Notes under the pieces: generated by a model
The model's input: only the letters and a program-made list of their open reading frames with translations
What the model was told of the DNA's origin: nothing
Database searches by the model: none
Shown: positions 17,044 through 26,313 of the stretch, piece after piece
How positions within the stretch are numbered: the stretch's first letter is position 1
Layout of the letters: each line of letters opens with the position of its first letter
Assembly (NCBI GenBank): GCA_041685115.1
Contig: JAWLGK010000020.1
Location: 3,820 to 67,819, forward strand
Direction: 5' to 3'
Length of the DNA stretch: 64,000 nt
Origin: JALOAT01 sp041685115
GTDB lineage: Bacteria; Pseudomonadota; Gammaproteobacteria; Thiohalomonadales; Thiohalomonadaceae
Made by a program: the position numbers and the translations under genes

Positions 17044-18031
17044 ATGCGTCGTTTCTCTCCGGGCGGCGGAAATCCTGAATGTCTACAACTGGTCGGAGTA
17101 CATGCCCGAGCGTGTGCTGGCCTTGTTCACGAGCAAGACAGGTATTCAGGTCAACTACATCACCTACGAAAGCAACGAGGAGATGTATGAACAGGTCAAG
17201 GCCAATCCGAGCGCCTATGACCTGGTCGTCCCGTCCACCTACTACGTCAGCAAGATGCGCAAGGAAGGCTTGCTGAAGAACCTGGACAAGGCAGCGCTCG
17301 AAAATATGGGCAATCTGGATCCGCGCCTGCTGAACCAGAATTACGACCCGCAGAACCAATACAGCATCCCCTACTTGTGGGGGAGCACGGCGCTCTTTAC
17401 CGACACCGCGCTCGTGAAGACGCCGATCACATCGGTGAAGGACCTTTGGCGCCCGGAGTTTCGCGGCAAGGTGTTGTTGCCCGACGACATGCGTGAGGTG
17501 TTCGGGCTTGCGCTGAGTGCGCTGGGCTACTCCACCAGCACGACCGATCCCGATCAGATCGCGGCGGCCTACCGTAAGCTTGTCGAACTTCAACCCAACG
17601 TGGCGGAATACAACTCCGATTCGCCGAAGGACGCCATCCTTGGCATGCGTTCTCCGCTCGGCGCCACCTGGAACGGTGAGATCTACCAGGTGCGCCAGGA
17701 ACGCTATACGGTGGAGTGCGTATACCCGAAGGAAGGCACGGCGCTGTGGATCGACAGCCTGGTGATCCCCGCTGGCGCCAAGAACGTGGCCAACGCCCAC
17801 CGTTTCATCGACTTCCTCATGCGTCCGGGCATCGCCGCCATGATCGCCGAGGGCTACGGCTACGCCTCGCCAAACCGCGCGGCACTCCGCGAAATGGATC
17901 CCTGGCTGCGGGGCAGCGCGATCGTCTACCCGTCCGACGAGGTCCTCAAGACGGCGCAGATCCACGTGGACGTGGGGGAGGCGTTGTCGCTCTACGAAAA
18001 GTACTGGACTCAGTTGCGCGAAGAAAAATGA
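17044..18031 (+). pseudogene. PotD/PotF-type polyamine-binding ABC protein with broken signal peptide
   Basis: The mature domain is complete: LNVYNWSEYMP, YESNEEMYEQVKANPSAYDL, a central WNGEIYQV and DSLVIPAGAKNVANAHRFID match spermidine/putrescine-binding proteins. An ATG with upstream AAAGGG (17044) starts MRRFSP but is out of frame with the mature part. In the mature frame nothing hydrophobic precedes AAEILNVYNW, and a stop lies at 17027. A deletion in the signal peptide with frameshift explains this, so export is probably lost, unless it is an assembly error. No potABC genes adjoin. Confidence 0.8.
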
Positions 18032-18084
18032 CGCACCGCCGGGTTTCTGGCCCGCGTCCTTGATTCCCAACGGAACGAACAACC

Positions 18085-18738
18085 ATGAACAACAGGAACA
18101 AGGTTGCGCTGGCCTTCGTGCTTGCCAGCGCGACCATCGGTGGCAGTAGTGTCGCCGTGGCGGAACTCACCACTGAGCTGGGTGTCGTCTCCAACTACGT
18201 CTGGCGCGGTCAGACACAGACCGATGACGGCGCCGCGCTCCAGGGCGGTCTGGAGTATCTCCATGACACCGGCCTGTATGCAGGTGCCTGGGCATCGAAC
18301 GTGGACGATGGCGTGGAGAGCGGCATCGAATACGACCTGTATGCCGGCTTCGCCAACGAAGTGGGCGAGTTCGGCTACGACATTGCCTACCTGACCTACA
18401 ACTTCACCAACGACGACTACTCGGACGCGCTCACCGAATACAAGCTCGGCCTCAGCTACGGTGCCGCGAGCCTCGCCTGGTTCACGGATGACGACTCGAC
18501 CTATGACTATTTCGATGCCGGTCTCGAATTCGAGCTGCCCGAGAAATTCGCCATCGGTCTCCACTACGGCGTGGTCGATTACGACGCGGTGGAGGCGGGT
18601 GACGACACGACGGTGTGGGATTACAGCATCGGTGTGAGCAAGTCCTTCGGGGCCGTGCGCCTGGGGATCAGCTACATCGACCACGAGCAAGACAACGGCT
18701 TGGTCATGTTCGGCATCGCCAGCGAAATGGAGTTCTGA
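18085..18738 (+). CDS. TorF family putative porin
   Basis: 217 residues. A signal peptide ends near SSVAVAE, and the mature protein begins LTTELGVVSNYVWRGQTQT, the hallmark of the TIGR02001/Gcw_chp family. The remainder alternates short amphipathic strands rich in Tyr, Asp and Gly and ends in a terminal Phe (MEF), as outer-membrane barrels do. It probably forms a small barrel. The transported solute is unknown. It lies 53 bases after the polyamine-binding gene and may share its transcript. Confidence 0.88.
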   Translation: MNNRNKVALAFVLASATIGGSSVAVAELTTELGVVSNYVWRGQTQTDDGAALQGGLEYLHDTGLYAGAWASNVDDGVESGIEYDLYAGFANEVGEFGYDIAYLTYNFTNDDYSDALTEYKLGLSYGAASLAWFTDDDSTYDYFDAGLEFELPEKFAIGLHYGVVDYDAVEAGDDTTVWDYSIGVSKSFGAVRLGISYIDHEQDNGLVMFGIASEMEF

Positions 18739-18855
18739 GCGGCCAATCCCCGGTGCGCCGTGCGGATACCGGACCGCGCGGCGCTCGACCGTTGGACTTC
18801 AGGCGTAGATCCATTATGGTGGCCACAGGCGTTCTTAAGCGTCGTGGAGGACAGT

Positions 18856-19323
18856 GTGCAAGAAGCATTCATGGCCGAGGCCATCCGCCTGGCCACGGAA
18901 TCGGTGACGCGGGGTGGGGGCGGGCCCTTTGGCGCGGTAGTGGTCAAGGACGGGCACATCGTCGGGCGTGGCACCAACTGCGTAACCCTGCACAACGATC
19001 CCACGGCCCACGCGGAGGTCATGGCCATTCGCGATGCCTGTCGCCAACTGGGCGAATATCACCTCACCGGTTGCGAGCTGTACGTGAGTTGCATGCCTTG
19101 TCCGATGTGCCTCTCGGCATGCTATTGGGCGCGCATCGAGCGCGTGTATTACGCCGCGCGTGCCGAGGACGCCGCGGCTGTCGGATTCGACGATGTCCTC
19201 ATCGCCGAAGAGCTGGGCCTGCCCCTCGCCAGCCGGCGCCTGCCGCTGCTGCACCTGGACGTGGACGATGCCTTGGCACCGCTGCGCCTCTGGGGGGAAA
19301 AGGGCGACAAGATCCCTTATTGA
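18856..19323 (+). CDS. guaD: Guanine deaminase (cytidine-deaminase fold)
   Basis: 155 residues from GTG 18856, with GGAGGA ahead of it; an ATG at 18871 is an alternative. The zinc/catalytic motif HAEVMAIRDAC and PCPMCLSACYW identify the deaminase fold. The lack of tRNA-deaminase features, the length and the C-terminal RLWGEKGDKIPY favour the small bacterial guanine deaminase (guanine to xanthine). A related nucleoside deaminase specificity cannot be ruled out. Confidence 0.85.
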   Translation: MQEAFMAEAIRLATESVTRGGGGPFGAVVVKDGHIVGRGTNCVTLHNDPTAHAEVMAIRDACRQLGEYHLTGCELYVSCMPCPMCLSACYWARIERVYYAARAEDAAAVGFDDVLIAEELGLPLASRRLPLLHLDVDDALAPLRLWGEKGDKIPY

Positions 19324-19360
19324 GGTAAGCCGCCGGAACCGTGGCGTGGCACCTGGGCCC

Positions 19361-20242
19361 TCACGCGACCGCTTCCTCGCGGTGCACCGTCACTCGGTTG
19401 CGGCCCATGGCCTTGGCCTGATAAAGCGCCATGTCCGCCTTGGCAAACAGCGTGTGCACATCATCGGTCCGGCCGAGCAAGGCCAGGCCGATGCTCACCG
19501 TGACCTGCAGGCCGCGTGTCGCACTACCCACCGCCACCGCATGGCGGATGCGCTCGGCCACCAGTTCGGCGCCGTGCTGATCGGTGTTGCCAAGCAGCAC
19601 CACGAATTCCTCGCCGCCATAACGGAACAGCTGGTCCGTAGCGCGGATCGCCTCCTGCATGCGCATGGCGGTGTCGCGCAACACACCGTCGCCGGCCTGG
19701 TGGCCGTGCAGGTCGTTGATCCCCTTGAAGTTGTCCAGGTCGAGGGCGAGCAGCGCCAGGGGCTGGCCGCGTCGCTTGGCGAGCGAGGCCTCGCGCGCCA
19801 GTGCCTCTTCGAAGGCTGCACGGTTGCCCACCTGGGTCAGTGCGTCGCGGCGCGCAGCGCGGAGCGCCTCGCGATACACCAGCGCGTTGCGCAGCGGGTA
19901 GGCGAGGGCCGACAACAGGACTTCGAGCCGGTTCAGATCCGCCTCACCGAACAGACGCTCGCGGGAGAATTCGATCTCCCCAAGCGGCTCGTCTTGAAGC
20001 GTCAGGTTGTAGGCGCAGCGGTGGCGGCCGGGTTTACCCATCTCCAACTCCAGGTTGTGCACTGGTGAACGTAGCACCAGCGCATCGAAGGGCACGTAGG
20101 CGCTGACTTCCGCCATGAACAATGCCAGCATGGCCTCCAGTTCCAGGGTGGTCTGGAGCGCCAGCGTGAGTCGCAGCGTGTCCGGCGAAGGTAATTTGGC
20201 GGCTAAGCTGGTCACAGTGGCTTTGAACTCGATGGGCGGCAT
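19361..20242 (-). CDS. Diguanylate cyclase with N-terminal GAF-like region
   Basis: 293 residues from ATG 20242. The frame runs open a further kilobase upstream through another gene and that extension is not credible. The C-terminal GGDEF domain has LDLDNFKGINDLHGHQAGD, the active site RYGGEEF, and an intact allosteric I-site RATD five residues before it, so product inhibition is expected. The first 130 residues resemble a degenerate GAF domain. It makes c-di-GMP. It is divergent from the thioredoxin-like gene. Confidence 0.9.
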   Translation of the reverse strand: MPPIEFKATVTSLAAKLPSPDTLRLTLALQTTLELEAMLALFMAEVSAYVPFDALVLRSPVHNLELEMGKPGRHRCAYNLTLQDEPLGEIEFSRERLFGEADLNRLEVLLSALAYPLRNALVYREALRAARRDALTQVGNRAAFEEALAREASLAKRRGQPLALLALDLDNFKGINDLHGHQAGDGVLRDTAMRMQEAIRATDQLFRYGGEEFVVLLGNTDQHGAELVAERIRHAVAVGSATRGLQVTVSIGLALLGRTDDVHTLFAKADMALYQAKAMGRNRVTVHREEAVA

Positions 20243-20533
20243 GACATGGGCCTTTCTGAATGTCCTGTGCCGCATCAATAGCGAGTTCCGTGCCATGTGC
20301 CTAATATCCGGTATAAACAATGGCTTGCCTCCATTTGCTGAAACCATCCTGGCGGTGCGCCGAAACCTTGACGCTCTAGCCAGCGGGGACGCGCCCTGGG
20401 AGGATCTTTCTGCCCGACAGGCCTCGGCCGCAGGAATAGGACGCTTCCTGAAATCCCCGGGAGACACTGGAAATACGCAAAAACCGTACTCCAATCTGGA
20501 TTGGATGCGGGTGACGGAAAAAAAAGGAAACCC

Positions 20534-21574
20534 ATGAACGTGAGACGCTTCGCATGGTTGGCTTTGATGCTGGGACTGATGGGCACAGGTGGTGCCCTGG
20601 CGCAAGGAGTGGCGTTGGATGGTGGTGTGAATCCGGGCTATCACGCGCCGCCGGCCTGGTTCAAGGATTCCTTCCTGGACCTGCGTGAAGACCTGGCCGA
20701 GGCCGCCACCGAAGGCAGGCGCCTGATGCTCTATTTCTACCAGGACGGCTGCCCTTACTGCGCCAAGCTGCTTGAGGACAACTTCGGCCAGAAGGCCATC
20801 GCCGACAAGACCCGCTCGCGCTTCGATGTGGTGGCGGTGAACATGTGGGGCGATCGCGAGGTGACCGGACTCGACGGCCAGGTGCAGACCGAAAAGGAAT
20901 TCGCCACGGCCATGCGCGTCATGTTCACTCCCACGCTGGTGTTCCTGGACGAAGGCGGCGCACAGGTGTTGCGCGTGAACGGTTATTACCACCCGCACAA
21001 GTTCGACACCGCGCTCGACTATGCCAGTGGCAAGGCGCCGGCGGGCATGAGCTTCCCTGATTTCCTGGCCGAGGCCGGCGGCACCCCTGCCAAGGGCGAA
21101 CTCAACACCCAGGCGTTCTTCCAACCCGCGCCCCACAATCTCGCCCGCGACAAGATCCCGGCGGGCCGCCCGCTGCTGGTGTTCTTCGAGCAGCGCCAGT
21201 GCGGCGCCTGCGACGAGCTGCACGGCGACGTACTGACGCGCGAGGAGACCCGCCGGTTGCTCGATGCCTTCGACGTGGTGCAACTGGACATGCGCGCCAA
21301 CGCCCCGCTGGTGACCCCCCTGGGGCGGCGTAGCACCGCCGCCGAGTGGACCCGTGAGCTGAAGGTCATGTACGCGCCATCACTGGTGTTCTTCGACGAG
21401 CACGGCAAAGAGGTATTCCGCACCGAGGCCTATCTGAAGTCCTTCCACGTGCAATCGGCGCTCGACTACGTGGCGAGCGGCGCCTACAAGCGCGAAGCGA
21501 GTTTCCAGCGTTTCGTGCAGGCGCGGGCGGATCACCTGCGGGAGCAGGGCATTGTTGTGGATTTGATGGACTGA
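20534..21574 (+). CDS. Exported protein with two thioredoxin-fold domains
   Basis: 346 residues from ATG 20534, with AAGGAAA upstream. A signal peptide ends near GGALAQG. The first thioredoxin-like domain carries CPYC (about 73-76) and the second CGAC (about 223-226). Both contain the strand motif (FTPTLVFLDE and YAPSLVFFDE) that carries the cis-proline, so the gene looks like an internal duplication. Single-domain relatives include SoxW and other periplasmic thiol reductases. A redox role in the periplasm is likely, the partner unknown. Confidence 0.85.
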   Translation: MNVRRFAWLALMLGLMGTGGALAQGVALDGGVNPGYHAPPAWFKDSFLDLREDLAEAATEGRRLMLYFYQDGCPYCAKLLEDNFGQKAIADKTRSRFDVVAVNMWGDREVTGLDGQVQTEKEFATAMRVMFTPTLVFLDEGGAQVLRVNGYYHPHKFDTALDYASGKAPAGMSFPDFLAEAGGTPAKGELNTQAFFQPAPHNLARDKIPAGRPLLVFFEQRQCGACDELHGDVLTREETRRLLDAFDVVQLDMRANAPLVTPLGRRSTAAEWTRELKVMYAPSLVFFDEHGKEVFRTEAYLKSFHVQSALDYVASGAYKREASFQRFVQARADHLREQGIVVDLMD

Positions 21575-21604
21575 TGAAGTCCATCAAGGAACGCAAGAAG
21601 AGGC

Positions 21605-21643
21605 TGTAGGTCACGTAGGCGCTGCGCGCCAACGTGACCTACA
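21605..21643. repeat. Short inverted repeat of the TCACGT family
   Basis: TGTAGGTCACGT (21605-21616) is the exact reverse complement of ACGTGACCTACA (21632-21643), with a GC-rich centre. It matches the outer arms of the 48.8-kb array units and may act as a bidirectional terminator between the convergent thioredoxin-like gene and yciK. Confidence 0.8.
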
Positions 21644-21661
21644 ACCCCAACCAACTACATC

Positions 21662-22411
21662 TCAGACTTCAAACCGCTGCCCCGTAATCCCCTTGCTGTC
21701 CGGCCCCATGAGATAGAGGTACGGCAGCATGACGTCTGCCGGGCGGGGCAGGGTGCTCGGGTTTTCACCCGGGTAGGACTTCGCGCGCATGTCGGTATAC
21801 ACCGCGCCCGGGTCGAGGCTGTTCACGCGGATGGCGGTGTTGGCCTCCAGTTCGGCGGCCCAGATCTCCATCATGTTCTCGTTGGCCGCCTTCGACACGC
21901 CATAGGCGCCCCAGTAGGCGCGGCCCTGGCGACCGACGCGGTCGGAGGTGAACACCACGGAGGCGTCGGGCGAATTCTTCAACAGGCCCAGCAGCACGCG
22001 GGTGATGAGGAAGGGCGCGTTGAGGTTGGTCTGCATGACCTTGGACCACATGTCGAGGCTGTACTGGCCCAGCGGCGTGAGGGTGCCGAGCGCGGCGGCG
22101 TTGTGCAGGATGCCGTCCACGCGCTCGAAGGTTTCCCCGAGCCGCGCGCCCAGGTCTTCGTAATCCTTGGGCGTGGCCTTTTCCAGATTCATGGGGTAGA
22201 TGGCCGGCTGTGGACCGCCCTCGGCTTCTATCTCGTCGTAAACCGCCTCCAGCTTGCGCATGCCGCGACCGAGCAGGATCACCGTGGCGCCATGCCGGGC
22301 GAAGGTCTTGGCCGCCACGGCGCCGATACCGCTGCCGGCGCCGGTGACGAGGATGGTGCGGTCCTTGAGCAGGTCGGAGGCGGGCGCGTAGCCCTCGGGG
22401 ATTCGGGTCAT
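21662..22411 (-). CDS. yciK: Short-chain dehydrogenase of the YciK family
   Basis: 249 residues from ATG 22411. The Rossmann motif is TGAGSGIG, with the active-site tyrosine and lysine in YGVSKAAN; NAAALGTLTPLGQYSLDMW is a YciK signature. The substrate is unknown. Start overlaps the hpnE stop by four bases, so here it is the last gene of a run hpnD-hpnE-yciK. Confidence 0.92.
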   Translation of the reverse strand: MTRIPEGYAPASDLLKDRTILVTGAGSGIGAVAAKTFARHGATVILLGRGMRKLEAVYDEIEAEGGPQPAIYPMNLEKATPKDYEDLGARLGETFERVDGILHNAAALGTLTPLGQYSLDMWSKVMQTNLNAPFLITRVLLGLLKNSPDASVVFTSDRVGRQGRAYWGAYGVSKAANENMMEIWAAELEANTAIRVNSLDPGAVYTDMRAKSYPGENPSTLPRPADVMLPYLYLMGPDSKGITGQRFEV

Positions 22412-23733
22412 AGTGTATTGGGCCGTAGTTGGGCGTCGACGAAGCGCGCGCATTGTATCCCAGAGCGCACGGCCCCTTCGAGGGTGGCGGGATAGCCGGT
22501 GTCGGTGTAATCACCCGCCAGCCAGCAGCCCGTAATGGCCGTGGGGGTACCGGGACGCAGGGCATCGATGCCTACGTGACAGCGGAAGGTCGCGCGTTTC
22601 TCGCGCACCACCAGGTGTTCGTCGGGCCGAGGAAAGTCGGGAAAGTGGGCAGCGACCTCGGCGGCGACCTGCGCGGCCAGGGCCTCGCGCTCCATGTCCA
22701 AGTGTGGCCCGGGGCCGCTGATCACGGCGGCAAGCAGGCCCGGCTGGCCGTAGACGCGGCGGTCGAACAACCACTGGGTCAGGCCGTCGGCCAGACCCAT
22801 CATCTCGGTGGGGAGACGGACATCGGCGGGATAGCGCAGGTACACCGTGGCGATGGGTTCGTGCGCGAACTGCGCCAGTCTGCCGGCCAGCGGCCGGGTG
22901 AGTCCATGGGGCGATAGCAGGCGGGCGGCCGCGGGCGGCGGCACCGCCAGGATCACCGCTGAGGCGGCCAGACGTTCGTGGCCAAGGCGTACGCCGGTGA
23001 CCTGCGCATTGTGAACTTCCAACCCGGTCACCCGGCTGTTCAAACGCACCTGGCCGCCGTTGCGTTCGATGAAGTCGAGGGCGGGCTCGGGGAAGGCGCG
23101 GCCCAGGTCGAGCCGCGGGATCAGCAGGTCCGAATCGCGGCGGCGGCGGGCAAAGCTGTCGCGCAACACACGCAGGAACACCCGTGCGGAGGCCTGTTCG
23201 GGCAGGGTGTTGAGGGTGGCCAGGCAAAGCGGGTACCAGAGCAGGTGCCTGAGGCGCTCCGGTTGTTCGGCGAGGAGCTCCGCCACGCTGCAGTCCTTTG
23301 CCAGTTCGAAGCGCGACACATAGTGCGTGAGCGCAAAGCCGAGGGCGCGCAGCCGCTCACTCATGCGCAGGCCACGGCCGCTCGCCAGGGCGAAGGCCAG
23401 GTGCAGGGGCGCGGGCAGGGGCGGTGCGGCCAGCACCAGGGCGTCGCGGCTGTTGCGTACTTCCAGGCGCAGCGGCAGGCGCAGCATGGCTGCCTGTTCG
23501 CGCATGCCGACGCGTTCCATCAGGGCCAGGGTCTCGCGATAGGCACCGATGAGCAGGTGCTGGCCGTTATCCACGCCGTCGTTTCCGAAGGCGAGGCGCC
23601 GCGCGCGCCCGCCCAGCTGGCGCGAGGACTCCAGCAGCACCACGCGATGGCCGTAATCGCTCAGTTCGACGGCGGCGGCAAGTCCCGCCCAGCCGCCGCC
23701 CACGACCACGACCGGATCAGTGGCCACGGCCAT
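22408..23733 (-). CDS. hpnE: Hydroxysqualene dehydroxylase HpnE
   Basis: 441 residues. An FAD-binding N-terminus (VVVVGGGWAGLAAAVELS, then LGGRARRLAFG) and a C-terminal amine-oxidase-like segment (GCWLAGDYTDTGYPATLEGA) match squalene-associated FAD-dependent desaturases. With HpnD and HpnC it converts farnesyl diphosphate to squalene. It overlaps hpnD by 17 bases and yciK by four. The start at 23733 is chosen because the FAD motif follows six residues later. Confidence 0.93.
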   Translation of the reverse strand: MAVATDPVVVVGGGWAGLAAAVELSDYGHRVVLLESSRQLGGRARRLAFGNDGVDNGQHLLIGAYRETLALMERVGMREQAAMLRLPLRLEVRNSRDALVLAAPPLPAPLHLAFALASGRGLRMSERLRALGFALTHYVSRFELAKDCSVAELLAEQPERLRHLLWYPLCLATLNTLPEQASARVFLRVLRDSFARRRRDSDLLIPRLDLGRAFPEPALDFIERNGGQVRLNSRVTGLEVHNAQVTGVRLGHERLAASAVILAVPPPAAARLLSPHGLTRPLAGRLAQFAHEPIATVYLRYPADVRLPTEMMGLADGLTQWLFDRRVYGQPGLLAAVISGPGPHLDMEREALAAQVAAEVAAHFPDFPRPDEHLVVREKRATFRCHVGIDALRPGTPTAITGCWLAGDYTDTGYPATLEGAVRSGIQCARFVDAQLRPNTL

Positions 23734-24574
23734 GACGGGCGGCCTCGCGCCGCGCCGTGCGCCAGGCGATCCAGAGCTTGCGCCAGGGTGACAGGCGCAC
23801 GCGGCGGGTGAGCACGGGATAACCCTCGCTCTCGATGCGATCGAGCAAGGTGAGATAGACCGCCGCCATGATGAGACCACTGCGCTGGGCGAAGCGGTCC
23901 TGCTCCGGGAGCTTGGCGAAGGCCTGCGCATAATACTGGCGGGCGCGCCTGGCCTGGAATGCCAGCAATTGGCGTAGCCCATCGCTGGGCTCGCCTTTGC
24001 GCAGGTCCTCGGCGGTCACGCCGTGGGCGGCCATTTCGTCCTCGGGCAGGTAGATCCGTCCGCGCCGGGCGTCCTCGCCCACGTCGCGCAGGATGTTGGT
24101 TAGCTGGAAGGCCATGCCCAGGTCATGGGCGTACTTCAGGGTGTGGCGGTCCTGGTAGCCGAAGATCTCCGCCGACAGCAGGCCGACGGCGCTGGCTACG
24201 CGGTAGCAGTACAGCGCCAGGTCCTTGAAGCTGGCGTAGCGGACCGGCTCCAGGTCCATGGCCATGCCGTCGATGATCTCCTGGAAGTATTCCTTCGCCA
24301 GATTGAACTCGCGCACCGCGGGCGCCAGGGCCTGGCCCACCGGGTGTTGCGGTTCGCCCGCGAACACGCGTTCGATCTCCTCGCGCCACCAGCTCAGTTT
24401 GATGCGCGCCACGCCGGGGTCCTGGCACTCGTCCACCACGTCGTCCACCTCGCGGCAGAAGGCATAGAGGGCCGTGATGGCACGGCGCTGCTCGGGCGGG
24501 AGGAACAGGAAGCTGTAGTAGAAACTGGAACCGCTGTTCGCAGCCTTGTTCTGGCAGTATTGTTCCGGCGTCAT
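23717..24574 (-). CDS. hpnD: Presqualene diphosphate synthase HpnD
   Basis: 285 residues from ATG 24574. Both Asp-rich motifs of trans-prenyl squalene/phytoene synthases are present: CREVDDVVDE (about 40) and NILRDVGEDARRGRIYLPED (about 165). The N-terminus has SSFYYSFLFLPPEQRRA. It condenses two farnesyl diphosphates to presqualene diphosphate at the membrane. It is the first gene of the minus-strand hpnD-hpnE-yciK run. Confidence 0.93.
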   Translation of the reverse strand: MTPEQYCQNKAANSGSSFYYSFLFLPPEQRRAITALYAFCREVDDVVDECQDPGVARIKLSWWREEIERVFAGEPQHPVGQALAPAVREFNLAKEYFQEIIDGMAMDLEPVRYASFKDLALYCYRVASAVGLLSAEIFGYQDRHTLKYAHDLGMAFQLTNILRDVGEDARRGRIYLPEDEMAAHGVTAEDLRKGEPSDGLRQLLAFQARRARQYYAQAFAKLPEQDRFAQRSGLIMAAVYLTLLDRIESEGYPVLTRRVRLSPWRKLWIAWRTARREAARHGRGH

Positions 24575-24654
24575 CGCGGGCTTCTTGTGGGGCGAGGGCC
24601 GATTATACCCGGATGGGCCGGCGCGGCCGCGCACCGACGCGAGTGAGGAGGGTC

Positions 24655-24843
24655 ATGAACATCGAAATCGGCGGTTTCTTCGGCTTTATCGTGCTGGTGC
24701 TGGACCTCTGGGCCGTGGTGAACATCTTCGGTTCCCGCCGCGGCACCGGCGCCAAGGTGCTATGGCTGCTGCTCATCATCCTGCTGCCGTTCCTCGGCTG
24801 GCTGATCTGGCTGCTCGCGGGGCCACGTTCCGAAAGGCACTGA
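24655..24843 (+). CDS. Small PLDc_N-domain membrane protein
   Basis: 62 residues, ATG 24655 with a GAGGAGG ribosome-binding site. Two hydrophobic segments (GFFGFIVLVLDLWAVVNIF and LLLIILLPFLGWLIWLLAG) surround a short RRGTGAK loop, the pattern of the phospholipase D N-terminal/PLDc_N family, which in cardiolipin synthases is the membrane part. As a free-standing protein its function is unknown. It reads away from hpnD and towards rmuC. Confidence 0.8.
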   Translation: MNIEIGGFFGFIVLVLDLWAVVNIFGSRRGTGAKVLWLLLIILLPFLGWLIWLLAGPRSERH

Positions 24844-24887
24844 GCGGCAATGATAAGATGGGCGGCACTTTCCCGAGGTCGCTGCCC

Positions 24888-26153
24888 ATGTCGCAATCCC
24901 TGTCCCTGCTTGTCCTTGCCGTCGCTTTCGCTGCCCTGACGGGCGGCGTGGCCGTGTTCGCGCTGTTGCATCGCAAGACGCTGCGGCTGCGCGAGGACAA
25001 CATCCAATTACAGGCCGCCCTGGAGGCGGAGCGCCGCGCCGGCGCGGAGCGCGCTGGCGCCTTCGAGCAGGCGCGCCGGCAGCTGGCCGACAGCTTCGCC
25101 AATCTCGCCAGCGAGGCCCTGAAGCACAACACCGGCGAATTCCTCAAGCTCGCCCAGGAAAACCTCAAGCAGTTCCACGTGCACGCCCAAGGCGAGCTGG
25201 CCCAGCGCGAGAAGGCGGTGGAAAACCTGGTCAAGCCCATCGTGCAGGCGCTGGAGAAGACCGAGCAGCAGATCCGCACCGTGGAAAAGGAACGTCAGGC
25301 CCACTACGGCGTACTCACCCAGCAGATCCATGGCTTGGCCGAATCCCACCGCCTGTTGCAGGGCGAGACGCGCAACCTGGTGCAGGCCCTGCGCCGCCCC
25401 GAGGTGCGCGGCCAGTGGGGCGAGATGACCTTGAAGCGCCTGGCGGAACTGGCCGGCATGGTGGAGCACTGCGATTTCACCGAGCAGGTGCAGGTGCGCA
25501 CCGAAGACGGCGCGCTGCGCCCGGACATGGTGGTGCGCCTGCCGGACGGCCGCGACATCGTGGTGGATGCCAAGGCGCCGCTGGATGCCTACCTGGCCGC
25601 GGTGGAGGCCGCCGACGACGAGTCACGTCAGCGCGAACTGGTGCGCCACGGGCGCCAGGTGCGCGAGCGCGTGCGCCAGCTGGCGGCGAAATCCTACTGG
25701 AGCCAGTTCGAGCGCAGCCCGGATTTCGTGGTGTTGTTCATCCCGGGGGACCAGTTCCTGAGCGCGGCCCTGGACGTGGATCGGACCCTGCTGGAGGATG
25801 CCCTGGGGCAGAAGGTGGTGCTGGCCACGCCCACCAGCCTGGTGGCGTTGTTGCGTGCCGTGGCCTACGGCTGGCGCCAACAGGCACTGGCGGAAAATGC
25901 CGAGCGTATCCGCGAGGTGGGCGAGGAGTTGTATGCCCGACTGGCCACCTTCGGCGATTATCTCGGCAAGCTCGGCAAGAGCCTGGAGTCCAGCGTCAGC
26001 CACTACAACCGCGCGGTCGGTTCCTTCGACGCCCGCGTGCTGCCCGGTGCGCGCAAATTCACGGAAATGGGCGTCTCCGCCAAGAAGGAACTGGAGACGC
26101 CGGACCAGGTGGAAACCGGCATCCGCCAGGTGGCCGCCGGCGGCGATGCTTAG
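24888..26153 (+). CDS. rmuC: DNA recombination protein RmuC
   Basis: 421 residues. An N-terminal membrane helix (LLVLAVAFAALTGGVAVFALL) is followed by a long coiled coil (about 35-170). The conserved RmuC domain has RGQWGEMTLKRLAELAGM, RPDMVVRLPDGRDIVVDAKAPLDAY and ATPTSLVALLRAVAYGW. The PD-(D/E)xK-like core suggests a nuclease limiting inversions at short repeats, of which this genome has many. An ATG at 24858 in frame is an alternative start. Confidence 0.93.
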   Translation: MSQSLSLLVLAVAFAALTGGVAVFALLHRKTLRLREDNIQLQAALEAERRAGAERAGAFEQARRQLADSFANLASEALKHNTGEFLKLAQENLKQFHVHAQGELAQREKAVENLVKPIVQALEKTEQQIRTVEKERQAHYGVLTQQIHGLAESHRLLQGETRNLVQALRRPEVRGQWGEMTLKRLAELAGMVEHCDFTEQVQVRTEDGALRPDMVVRLPDGRDIVVDAKAPLDAYLAAVEAADDESRQRELVRHGRQVRERVRQLAAKSYWSQFERSPDFVVLFIPGDQFLSAALDVDRTLLEDALGQKVVLATPTSLVALLRAVAYGWRQQALAENAERIREVGEELYARLATFGDYLGKLGKSLESSVSHYNRAVGSFDARVLPGARKFTEMGVSAKKELETPDQVETGIRQVAAGGDA

Positions 26154-26165
26154 CCCACAAGAATT

Positions 26166-26286
26166 CAACGCAAAGACGCAGAGGGCGCAGAGAACGCAAA
26201 GGTCCGGAAGGTTCATGCGGAAACCGACGTACCGACCAGATGTCTCTATTCCTTTGCGGTCTTGGCGCCTTTGCGTCTTTGCGTTG
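26166..26286. repeat. Inverted repeat of the ACGCAAAGACGCAGAG family
   Basis: CAACGCAAAGACGCA (26166-26180) is the exact reverse complement of 26272-26286. Further inside, AACGCAAAGG matches CCTTTGCG of the right arm. It fills the spacer between rmuC and the small convergent gene and is a family often seen between genes in Proteobacteria. Confidence 0.85.
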
Positions 26287-26313
26287 GCTGTTCTCTTGCG
26301 CTGCCGGATGGAC

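Noticed and set aside
19361..21283. Long minus frame merging the diguanylate cyclase with sequence opposite the thioredoxin-like gene
   Set aside because: Only the part from 20242 resembles a protein family; the rest is antisense to a clear signal-peptide protein.
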